Below are positions 14,386-21,671 of a stretch of DNA of 32,014 bases, one piece after another. Positions within the stretch are counted from its first letter, which is position 1. Every line of letters begins with the position of its first letter. Source of the stretch: Acidobacteriota bacterium. GTDB taxonomy: Bacteria > Acidobacteriota > Thermoanaerobaculia > Multivoradales > J023. The stretch is from positions 1-32,014 of the forward strand of contig JAJCXO010000155.1 of NCBI GenBank assembly GCA_029263395.1. Reading direction: 5' to 3'. The notes under the pieces are model-generated. The model was not told the DNA's origin and ran no database searches. It saw only the letters and a list, made by a program, of their open reading frames with translations. Both the position numbers and the translations under genes were made by a program.

Positions 14386-16059
14386 CTACTTTGGTCCGGT
14401 TCCGTATTGCGCCATCAGCGGCCGCCCCCGCCCCAGCCCTTCCTCGACCGCGGCAATCAGTCCTTTGATTCCCTGCTTGCTGACCGCGCTGATCGCGACG
14501 CCGTCAAACCGAGCGGTGAGTGACGCCAGCTCACTATCCGGCACCAGGTCTGCTTTGTTGAGCACCACTAGCCTCGGAATGGCATCGAGCTCCAACTCGA
14601 CCAGCAGCTTCTCGACCGCCGCCGCCTTCTCATCCAGTCGCTCGTCAGCGGCATCCAGCACGTGCAGCAATAGATCAGCGTCCGCCAACTCTTCCAATGT
14701 TGCACGGAACGCCGCCAACAAATCCTTGGGAAGATCTGAAATAAAGCCAACGGTGTCGGTGATAACCACTTCACCCTCGCGCGGAAAACGGAGTCTCCGA
14801 CTGGTCGGGTCGAGAGTCATGAAGAGTTGATCGGCGGCTTCGACCTCGCTGCGGGTCATCGCATTCAACAACGTGCTCTTGCCAGCATTGGTGTAGCCGA
14901 TGATCGAGAGGATTGGGATCGCTTCCTCACGTCGGCGGCGACGGCGCAGGTCACGCTGCTGCGATAGCTTTTCGATCTCACGCTCGAGCTTGCCGATCCG
15001 ATCGCGCAAGCGACGACGACCGATTTCCAACACTGTTTCACCGGGTCCCCGACCACCGATGCCACCAGCAAGGCGAGACAGCCCAGCATCTTTGTCGGTC
15101 AGACGCGGCAAGGAGTAGCGCAGCTGGGCGAGCTCGACTTGTAGCTTGCCGTCTCGGCTCTTTGCTCGTTGGGCAAAAATATCGAGGATCAGCTGAGTAC
15201 GGTCGATCGCCTTGAGACCGGTGAAATCCTCGAAGGCCCTAGCTTGGGCCGGCCGGAGGTCGATGTCGAAGATCGCAACGTCCGCTCGCAGACGCATACT
15301 CTCGAAGACGATTTCGGTCAATTTGCCTCGGCCAACTACGGTCTTGGGATGGACCCGTTGACGCTTCTGACGCATGGTCCCGGCAACTGTGACGCCCGCT
15401 GCCGCGACCAGTTCCTGAGTCTCCGCGAAGTGTCCATCGTCCATCGTGACACCGATGACCAACGCCCGTTCTTTCTGCGTTTCGCCCGCCGCTCCGCGGG
15501 TGAGTCGCGTCAATTCATCCTCGAGCGCTCGGATCTCAGCCTCGAAGTCAAGATCGAGACGATGGATGTCACGGGCTTCGAAGCGTCGGAAGAAGTCACC
15601 GAACTCGCCGCTGTCGTCACCGCTGCCGCTCGGCGACAACAGTGCGACCTCGACCTCTTTCGCTTCACCGGAAGCGGACACCTGAATCACCGCCACCGCG
15701 TCGAGCCGCAGCAGCGCCAGATCGTTCAGATCGTCGGCGGACAGCGGCTCGCCGCGAAGATGTGTGTGGACCAGCCGCAATCCTCGAAACCGTCCAACGC
15801 CGCCCCGCAAACGGCCAATGTCCGGCAGATGCAGCTGGGTCGCATCGCCGACGACGACATTGCGGATCGTCCCCTCGCGAGACACTACAACACCAACTTG
15901 CCGCCCCAAGTCACGCGAGACTTTGGCGAGGTGCTTCGCAAGCTCCGGCGAGACCACTTCTGTAGATGTCATACGACGACGATAGGTACGCTCGAGAGCG
16001 CGCTTCATCGAGGTTTTGATGCCGCGGAGATTGCCGTCTATGTGATGCGAGATAACCAA
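14386..16059 (-). CDS. hflX: GTPase HflX, long form
   Basis: The 557-residue ribosome-associated GTPase is expected to split stalled or hibernating 70S ribosomes. Domain order: an N-terminal extension (1-190) opening with the G-N-L-R-G-I-K stretch typical of long HflX proteins; the HflX subdomain (about 200-375) with G-G-R-G-P-G-E at 335-341 and the basic coiled linker R-R-R-R-R-R at 372-377; then the G domain with G1 G-Y-T-N-A-G-K-S at 388-395, G3 D-T-V-G at 435-438, G4 N-K-A-D at 501-504 and G5 S-A-V-S near 524. The start is a TTG at 16059 whose AGGAGG lies only 1 nt away; an in-frame ATC at 16053 is spaced 7 nt from it. It lies 26 bp after the DUF3604 gene, same transcript. Confidence 0.95.
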   Translation of the reverse strand: MVISHHIDGNLRGIKTSMKRALERTYRRRMTSTEVVSPELAKHLAKVSRDLGRQVGVVVSREGTIRNVVVGDATQLHLPDIGRLRGGVGRFRGLRLVHTHLRGEPLSADDLNDLALLRLDAVAVIQVSASGEAKEVEVALLSPSGSGDDSGEFGDFFRRFEARDIHRLDLDFEAEIRALEDELTRLTRGAAGETQKERALVIGVTMDDGHFAETQELVAAAGVTVAGTMRQKRQRVHPKTVVGRGKLTEIVFESMRLRADVAIFDIDLRPAQARAFEDFTGLKAIDRTQLILDIFAQRAKSRDGKLQVELAQLRYSLPRLTDKDAGLSRLAGGIGGRGPGETVLEIGRRRLRDRIGKLEREIEKLSQQRDLRRRRRREEAIPILSIIGYTNAGKSTLLNAMTRSEVEAADQLFMTLDPTSRRLRFPREGEVVITDTVGFISDLPKDLLAAFRATLEELADADLLLHVLDAADERLDEKAAAVEKLLVELELDAIPRLVVLNKADLVPDSELASLTARFDGVAISAVSKQGIKGLIAAVEEGLGRGRPLMAQYGTGPK

Positions 16060-16060
16060 G

Positions 16061-16066
16061 CCTCCT
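16061..16066 (-). promoter_or_regulatory. Ribosome binding site of hflX with unusual spacing
   Basis: A perfect AGGAGG on the minus strand lies 1 nt before the TTG at 16059 but 7 nt before an in-frame ATC at 16053. An in-frame stop (TAA) a few codons upstream and the conserved G-N-L-R-G stretch downstream confine the start to this region. Confidence 0.6.
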
Positions 16067-16085
16067 AGATAACGCCCGCCTTAAA

Positions 16086-18107
16086 CTATCCTGTCGTGGC
16101 CGATTCTGCGACGAAGTAGAACGGGCTGGACCATGCCAAGCCACCATTCTCTTGCACAACGCGTACATAAAGATACTCGCCAGCGGTAATGCCTTGAAAC
16201 GAGGCTCCAAAGGAGCACTCCAGCTCCCCTCCGCATGCCACGACGTCAACCACTTCGCCGCTACGAATCACATCGACATGACTCACCGAATCTGGCGCGA
16301 TCACCTTCACCGCCAATACCTCAGAAGCAAACTCAAGTCCCGAGTCGCCATCTTCGACCGGACTATCCGCGACCGGAATCACCGCACCCATGCCAAAGCC
16401 GCCAAAAGCGGCCCGAAGAAGGATGCGCGGACCGCTGGTTGCGTACACTCGACGCTGGCGCAATGCTCGGTAGATCGACTCTCGATCGAGACGATCTGCA
16501 AGGATAGCGGCCAGACCACCGGTCGGCGATGCCAGGTGCCCTAGTCCGGGATGGCCATCATGTCCATCACTAGAGCCCAAAAAGCCGAGCCGGTAGCCTC
16601 GGTCGAGGGCATCTCGGACAAAATTGCCTGCTACTGGCCGATAGATGAGCGAGGGTGAGTCCGCGGCTTCGCTCGAGCCGTGGACTGACACGATCTCGGT
16701 AATCGGCTCGAGCTCGGGGTCGGGTGGAATACTCCAATCGGTCGACACCGGGCCTCCCGCCGAATGGTGGGCGATAGTCAAGGCGTGGGTGCCTCGCAAA
16801 CCTTGCCATAACTCCTCAGGCTCGTCGTAACGCGGATCGATGGAGCTCAGGAGGGGGCCCTCCTCGCCAAAGAAGAGCACATGCCGATGACCGTAAACCC
16901 AGTTGGTCCACTCGTAGCCTAAGAGGGTGATGAAACGCCCAGGATCATGAAACTGTTGCACTAGATTTTGCATCTCTCGCCACGCTTCGGGATGTTGATC
17001 CAAGAACAACATTCCCCAATGGTCGTGATCGGTCAGCGAGATGACATCGAGCGCGGCAACATCGCGGGCATAGAGAAACTGCTCTTCGGGGGTCCCCGTG
17101 CCATCCGACAGGCCGGAATGATTCTGTAAATCCCCCCACCAGACCCGTGCGATGCGCGACGCAACTTGTAGCGGGTTGCTCACCGCCTCCAACCCTGCCA
17201 CTGCAGCCCGCAGGCGCACCACTCCAGGTTGTTCGACGCTCAGCTCGACTGTTTTCCTGCCAGAATCGGTAGGCACGAACCGAATCGACGCCGGAGCCTG
17301 CACTCCTGGCGCCGGCTCGAGCTGGACTTCACCATCGAAAGGTATACCAGCGTTGCCACGGGCATCGAGCAGCACGACGGTCAGGCGCACCGTCTCCCCG
17401 GGTTCCGCCGTCGAAGGCAGAGTCAACATTAGTCGTGCGGCCGGCCCGGGCCCAACCGCAACACTCGGCGACTCGGCAAGAATGCCACGTAGACCGTCGC
17501 CATCACCGTCGACCGCGATCCAGAACCTCGACTCGCGTTCGGCAAACCGATCGGCTATCGCCCCTGCCGACCCGGCACCATACACGATACGGACACGCTC
17601 CCCAGCAGCCAGGGCACGCCCCCCGACCTTGATGCCCAAGAGTTGCTGATCAAGGGTTCCTGCCGTCAGTTCGACCCCCACAGCCGTGGTCGACACCTCG
17701 GTAAAACCCGGCCTCGACGGCACCTCGACTTGTGGTGTCGACCACCCCCAGAACGGCGAAACTTGCAGATAGATCATGCCGCCCAAGGCGACCCCAAACT
17801 CGCCAGCCTCGTAGAGTATCGTCCACTGCCCCGGAGACGATACGGTCACCGGCGGTGCCGATTCCAGCCAAGCGCGCCCGCCACCGTCGGCGGGATGGCG
17901 TTCGGCGTTTACATCCTGACGCAGTTTTTCGACGAGTTCGGGCCTCGGCTGCCGGCGTGGCTCTTCGGGCTCGCTTACACTCCTCGCAGTCGCACCATGG
18001 TCGGGTAGTGATGACTTTTCGCAACCAACCGTGATCAACGTCAGAATGACAGCCAACCACACCGAGGCTTGGGCGCGAGTTTGGTCGTCCCTGCGATCAA
18101 GACACAT
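16086..18107 (-). CDS. Exported DUF3604/PHP-type metal-dependent protein
   Basis: The 673-residue protein has an N-terminal hydrophobic export signal (about 15-28) ending T-V-G-Cys29, possibly a weak lipobox. A beta-rich region of about 280 residues follows, including an Ig-like part near 225-315. The C-terminal half (about 320-670) is a PHP-like domain resembling DUF3604 (PF12228). Its putative metal ligands are W-W-G-D-L-Q-N-H at 323-330, T-D-H-D-H-W at 359-364, I-A-H-H-S at 445-449 and G-S-S-D-G-H-D at 511-517. PHP domains are usually phosphoesterases; the substrate of DUF3604 proteins is unknown to me. The start ATG shares one base with the TGA of the LON-domain gene (TGATG), so the two are translationally coupled. 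hflX follows 26 bp downstream. Confidence 0.88.
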   Translation of the reverse strand: MCLDRRDDQTRAQASVWLAVILTLITVGCEKSSLPDHGATARSVSEPEEPRRQPRPELVEKLRQDVNAERHPADGGGRAWLESAPPVTVSSPGQWTILYEAGEFGVALGGMIYLQVSPFWGWSTPQVEVPSRPGFTEVSTTAVGVELTAGTLDQQLLGIKVGGRALAAGERVRIVYGAGSAGAIADRFAERESRFWIAVDGDGDGLRGILAESPSVAVGPGPAARLMLTLPSTAEPGETVRLTVVLLDARGNAGIPFDGEVQLEPAPGVQAPASIRFVPTDSGRKTVELSVEQPGVVRLRAAVAGLEAVSNPLQVASRIARVWWGDLQNHSGLSDGTGTPEEQFLYARDVAALDVISLTDHDHWGMLFLDQHPEAWREMQNLVQQFHDPGRFITLLGYEWTNWVYGHRHVLFFGEEGPLLSSIDPRYDEPEELWQGLRGTHALTIAHHSAGGPVSTDWSIPPDPELEPITEIVSVHGSSEAADSPSLIYRPVAGNFVRDALDRGYRLGFLGSSDGHDGHPGLGHLASPTGGLAAILADRLDRESIYRALRQRRVYATSGPRILLRAAFGGFGMGAVIPVADSPVEDGDSGLEFASEVLAVKVIAPDSVSHVDVIRSGEVVDVVACGGELECSFGASFQGITAGEYLYVRVVQENGGLAWSSPFYFVAESATTG

Positions 18108-18772
18108 CAGTTGAGCAGTGGGGCTGCGACATCACCCCGCAGCTCGATGCCCATGTCGAGTAGAGCCAGCAACAACTCGTGCCGTCGAGTAACGTCGGGG
18201 GCTTCCAGCAAGGCCTGCTTTTCCGCGGGCGGGAACGGTAGCGCCATCGCAATGCTGTTGAGCAGTGCTAGCCCTGACAACTCGCCGAGCCGATCGAGCT
18301 CTAGCGGCACATTGTGGGCCTCGGCAAACTGCCGCAGCGCACCCATCAAGATGTCCGGAGTGACGTCTGCCTCTACATCCTCGGTATCGACTTCGAATCG
18401 TTCAAAACTTGCCGCAACCCGGCGGTAACCTCGCTCCAAAGGCAGTTCCTCGGCGATAGTAAATCGCCGGACACCGCGCAGCAACATGATGAACCGCCCA
18501 TCCGGCAAGCGCTCCCAGCGTTCGATCAGGCCAACGCAACCAACCTCGTAAAGCTCTGGATCGTCCAGTTCATCAGGCCCCTCCTCCTCGGAGTATGTCT
18601 GGGGCACTTTGCCAAAGGGCTGGATGATGCCGATAGCCCGATCGCCGGCCAAAGCGTCTTCCACCATGTTGCGATAACGCTCCTCGAAAATGTGGAGCGG
18701 CAGACGACCTCCGGGCAGCAGCAAGGCACCCGTCAGAGGGAACACCGGAATGATGTCTGGAAGCTCGTCCAA
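18107..18772 (-). CDS. LON peptidase substrate-binding-domain protein
   Basis: The 221-residue protein has only the N-terminal domain of Lon protease (PF02190), with no ATPase or peptidase. The domain opens with the typical I-P-V-F-P-L-T-G-A-L-L-L-P-G-G-R-L-P-L-H-I-F-type stretch at residues 8-29, then E-E-R-Y-R-N-M-V and G-x-x-G-L-I-E-R-W-E-R-L-P-D-G-R further on. The length is normal for stand-alone members. The start is uncertain: TTG at 18772 is the first canonical codon with the domain intact, and no strong ribosome site precedes it; a CTG further upstream is in frame. Its stop overlaps the DUF3604 start by one base. It follows era by 126 bp in the same direction. Role unknown; it may bind unfolded protein. 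Confidence 0.9.
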   Translation of the reverse strand: MDELPDIIPVFPLTGALLLPGGRLPLHIFEERYRNMVEDALAGDRAIGIIQPFGKVPQTYSEEEGPDELDDPELYEVGCVGLIERWERLPDGRFIMLLRGVRRFTIAEELPLERGYRRVAASFERFEVDTEDVEADVTPDILMGALRQFAEAHNVPLELDRLGELSGLALLNSIAMALPFPPAEKQALLEAPDVTRRHELLLALLDMGIELRGDVAAPLLN

Positions 18773-18898
18773 CGGGAAGATGCCTCGTTGCTCGATTGCG
18801 ATTGACAGACGGAGGCGGGCGGGTTCTTACCAGGCCCTACCAGACGGTGACACCTCGGCGCAGCCGTCGACCTGCTAAGGCTCAACTCTAGCAGATCG

Positions 18899-19813
18899 TC
18901 AATCGCGAGCGACGTCGAACGGTGCTCTTTCGAGCTCGGAGAGGATCCGCGTGTTCTCTCGCCAGTCTTTGGAGACACGCACTGTCAAGTCCAGAAAAAC
19001 CCGGCGCTCCAAGTACTCTTCGAGATCATGACGCGCCGCAGTACCAATCGCTTTGATCTGTTGGCCACCGGCTCCCAAGAGGATCTTCCGCTGGCCAGGT
19101 CGCTCGGCGAGAATTGAAGCATAAATTGCCACCAGGCCTGGACCTCGCTCTTCCCAACTGTCGATCACCACCGCCACACTGAATGGCAGCTCATCCCGCG
19201 TCCGCTCGAGAACTTTCTCGCGAATCCGTTCCGCGACCAGGAAACGTTCTGGATGGATCGTCAACAATTCGGGATCATAATGTGGCTCGCCGACAGGCAG
19301 TAGGCGCCACAAGACCTCGAGGACGCGATCGGTGCCGTCGGCACGGAGTGCGCTGATCGGCACGATCTCGGTGAACCCATGTTCCGCATAGCTTGCAATC
19401 CGCGGCAGCAGACGCGGCTTGTCGACCAGGTCCACCTTATTGAGCAACGCTACCTTCGGCGCCTCCGCCTTGGCGATCCATTCGAGCATGAAGGCATCTC
19501 CAGCCCCCGGCTTCTGGCTCGCGTCTACCAGCAGGCAGATGACGTCGGCATCGTTGAGCGCCTGTTGAGCCGCCTTGACCATGTTCCGGTTCATCCGATG
19601 CTGGGGGCGATGAACCCCTGGGGTGTCGTAGAAGATCATCTGCCCTTCAGCCTCGCTCAAGATCCCGACCAGCCGATGACGGGTAGTCTGGGGTTTGTTC
19701 GAGACGATCGCCACTTTCTCCTGCAGTAGGAGATTCATCAATGTTGATTTGCCGGCGTTGGGCCGCCCCACCAGGGCGACAGTCCCCGCTTTGTAGACAC
19801 GCTCCGACTCCAT
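18899..19813 (-). CDS. era: GTPase Era
   Basis: The 304-residue GTPase binds 16S rRNA and acts in 30S ribosome maturation. Motifs: G1 G-R-P-N-A-G-K-S at 16-23, G2 region with P-Q-T-T-R-H at 41-46, G3 D-T-P-G at 63-66, G4 N-K-V-D at 125-128 and G5 S-A-L near 154. The C-terminal KH domain (about 205-300) contains the R-N-A-binding loop G-A-G-G-Q-Q-I-K-A-I-G at 247-257. The start at ATG 19813 is set by AAGGAG 7 nt upstream; an in-frame upstream extension of eight residues overlaps the previous gene. Only one base separates it from the stop of the CorC-type gene, so the two are surely co-expressed. Length is normal for Era. Confidence 0.97.
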   Translation of the reverse strand: MESERVYKAGTVALVGRPNAGKSTLMNLLLQEKVAIVSNKPQTTRHRLVGILSEAEGQMIFYDTPGVHRPQHRMNRNMVKAAQQALNDADVICLLVDASQKPGAGDAFMLEWIAKAEAPKVALLNKVDLVDKPRLLPRIASYAEHGFTEIVPISALRADGTDRVLEVLWRLLPVGEPHYDPELLTIHPERFLVAERIREKVLERTRDELPFSVAVVIDSWEERGPGLVAIYASILAERPGQRKILLGAGGQQIKAIGTAARHDLEEYLERRVFLDLTVRVSKDWRENTRILSELERAPFDVARD

Positions 19814-19814
19814 C

Positions 19815-21077
19815 TCAAGTCTCCTTCGCCACGGCACCGATCTCGTGCCGGACTTTGACGATCATGATGCGACGTTCGTCCGCTTCCTCTATCTCGAAAC
19901 AGAGTCCATGACTCTCCACCTCGGCTCCAGGTTTGGGCACATATCCGAGCTCACCACAAATCAGGCCGGATACCGTCTCGTAAGGCAGGTCGTCGAAGTC
20001 CAACTCGAAAATCTCCCCCAAGTCTTCCAGCGGGGTGCGCCCCCGCACACGCCAACTATCCTCGTCGATCCGGACTTGGTGCCGCCTCGGTCGTTCGTGT
20101 TCATCAGCAATCTCACCAACAATCTCCTCGACCAAGTCTTCCATCGTCACCAAACCGGCGACTCCGCCATATTCGTCGATCACAATCGCCATCTGCTGCT
20201 GCAGCTTCTGCAACTCTTCGAGCAAATCACGCAGTGGCTTCGTCTCAGGCACATAATGCGGCGTATTGGCCAAGGTTGCGGCATCTGTGTCGACCTCGTT
20301 GTGGATCGCTTCGAACAGGTCACGGATATGCAAAATACCGACGATCTGATCAATCGAATGGCCATGTACCGGCAAACGGGCATGTTTCCATTCCAGAAAC
20401 GCTCGTGCGAGCTCTTCTAGGCTGGCCTCCGACGCGACACTTTTGATCTCGACCCTGGGAGTCATCACACTCCGCACTTGGCTATCGCCGAAGTCGACGA
20501 TACTACGAACCCACTCCTCCTCTTCGGGCTCGAGGATCCCCTCCCGCCGCCCGACATCAATGAATGCATCGATCTCTTCTTCGGACGCCTCGTCGTCGTC
20601 TTCTTCTTCGTTGGTCTCGGCTTCCGGAACAAAGTACTGCAACACCCAAAGCAGTGGGCGAGTAACCGCGTGGACGAACCGCATTGGCAAGGTGAGGGCT
20701 CTTAGCGCGGACTCAGCATGCAACTCGACCAAACGTCGGCTGACCCATTCGGTGACCAGCGTCAGGAGCGCCACGGCCAACAACGCCACCCACCAGGCTC
20801 CGGCAATGTATTGACTGAGGAAGATCCACAGAGCCATCACCACCAATAAGGGCATCCCGTGCGCCACCGTGGTGACCAGAAACCGGAAGCCATCGAACCG
20901 TGCAGGTTGGTCGTAGAGTCGCCGCAGCCCTCCCCCCGCTTCTTCAGCCCAATGCCGCAGCCGGATCAGGCCGCTGCGCTCGAGCAATGCCGAAAGCACC
21001 GCAAACAAGATCGACAGCGGAACCGCGAGCAATAGAACCCAACCTCCCAACACTGCGGGAGCCGACATCTCAATCAT
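19815..21077 (-). CDS. CorC/HlyC-family protein (membrane domain plus CBS pair and transporter-associated domain)
   Basis: The 420-residue protein is of the hemolysin C/CorC-CNNM type linked to magnesium or cobalt homeostasis. The N-terminal membrane part has segments at about 10-31, 66-88 and 93-113 plus a reentrant region near 135-150; it is more divergent than a typical DUF21. A very acidic linker ([12 protein letters not shown], 157-168) precedes V-M-T-P-R-V-E at 204-210, the start of the CBS pair (about 204-325, with [12 protein letters not shown] at 300-311). The transporter-associated domain is 335-415. The start at 21077 overlaps the ybeY stop by 8 bp; ATG 21068 is a possible alternative. 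The position next to ybeY and era is the usual one. Confidence 0.92.
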   Translation of the reverse strand: MIEMSAPAVLGGWVLLLAVPLSILFAVLSALLERSGLIRLRHWAEEAGGGLRRLYDQPARFDGFRFLVTTVAHGMPLLVVMALWIFLSQYIAGAWWVALLAVALLTLVTEWVSRRLVELHAESALRALTLPMRFVHAVTRPLLWVLQYFVPEAETNEEEDDDEASEEEIDAFIDVGRREGILEPEEEEWVRSIVDFGDSQVRSVMTPRVEIKSVASEASLEELARAFLEWKHARLPVHGHSIDQIVGILHIRDLFEAIHNEVDTDAATLANTPHYVPETKPLRDLLEELQKLQQQMAIVIDEYGGVAGLVTMEDLVEEIVGEIADEHERPRRHQVRIDEDSWRVRGRTPLEDLGEIFELDFDDLPYETVSGLICGELGYVPKPGAEVESHGLCFEIEEADERRIMIVKVRHEIGAVAKET

Positions 21078-21612
21078 GATGGATATACCGTAATCTCAGG
21101 CGCCGTTCTAGAGAATCCATGGCACCGTTATCTGTCTCGTGATCGTAGCCGAGGCAGTGCAAAACGCCGTGTAACATCAGGATCTGCAACTCGGTTTGTA
21201 CGCTGTGCCCTTGCTGTCCAGCTTGGCGACGGGCCACCGGCACCGAGATCACGACATCACCGAGGTGAGGCGCACCAGGCCTAGACATAGCTGTTGGCGC
21301 AACAGGTCCGGGCACACCGGCCTCAGGCTTGACCGAAGGTTCCCAATCACCTGGGAATGTCAGTACGTCCGTCGACTTGTCGAGGTCTCGATAGGTGCCG
21401 TTGAGTCGACGCATTTCACGATCGCTGACAAAACGCACCGTGAACGTCAACGCAGCCGGTGCCTGGTCCGCAACCAGACGCTCGATCCATGGCCGCAGTA
21501 AACGCGCACCAGACTCCCGATATCGGCAAGGGTTCTGGAGGGTAATCTCGCACCGCTGATCGATCTTGTGATCGGAAGGCGATGCGCTGGGTTTGGCAGG
21601 TTCGCTATTCAA
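21070..21612 (-). CDS. ybeY: Endoribonuclease YbeY (rRNA maturation factor)
   Basis: The 180-residue metalloenzyme acts in 16S rRNA 3'-end maturation and late ribosome quality control. The zinc motif H-G-V-L-H-C-L-G-Y-D-H gives ligands His148, His152 and His158. The family's earlier T-D-V-L-T-F-P and L-G-D-V-V-I-S stretches are present but separated by about 24 extra residues rich in Pro and Ala (PSVKPEAGVPGPVAPT), a longer loop than usual. The start is a TTG at 21612 without a good ribosome site and is therefore uncertain. The gene lies between the PgpH-type gene (59 bp upstream) and the CorC-type gene (8-bp overlap), the classic order. Confidence 0.94.
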   Translation of the reverse strand: MNSEPAKPSASPSDHKIDQRCEITLQNPCRYRESGARLLRPWIERLVADQAPAALTFTVRFVSDREMRRLNGTYRDLDKSTDVLTFPGDWEPSVKPEAGVPGPVAPTAMSRPGAPHLGDVVISVPVARRQAGQQGHSVQTELQILMLHGVLHCLGYDHETDNGAMDSLERRLRLRYIHHD

Positions 21613-21671
21613 GGTAGTTCGTACAGGAAGCCCTCTTCGAAGAGTATCATGTCCAGGCTTCTATCCAGAGT

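Noticed and set aside
13751-14830. 359-codon open frame on the plus strand
   Set aside because: It lies antisense to the I-G-S-D repeat gene and hflX, has a low-complexity Ser/Arg-rich translation and no ribosome binding site. The minus-strand genes have firm domains.
15169-16068. 299-codon plus-strand open frame
   Set aside because: It is fully antisense to hflX, whose GTPase motifs are clear. It is a by-product of high GC.
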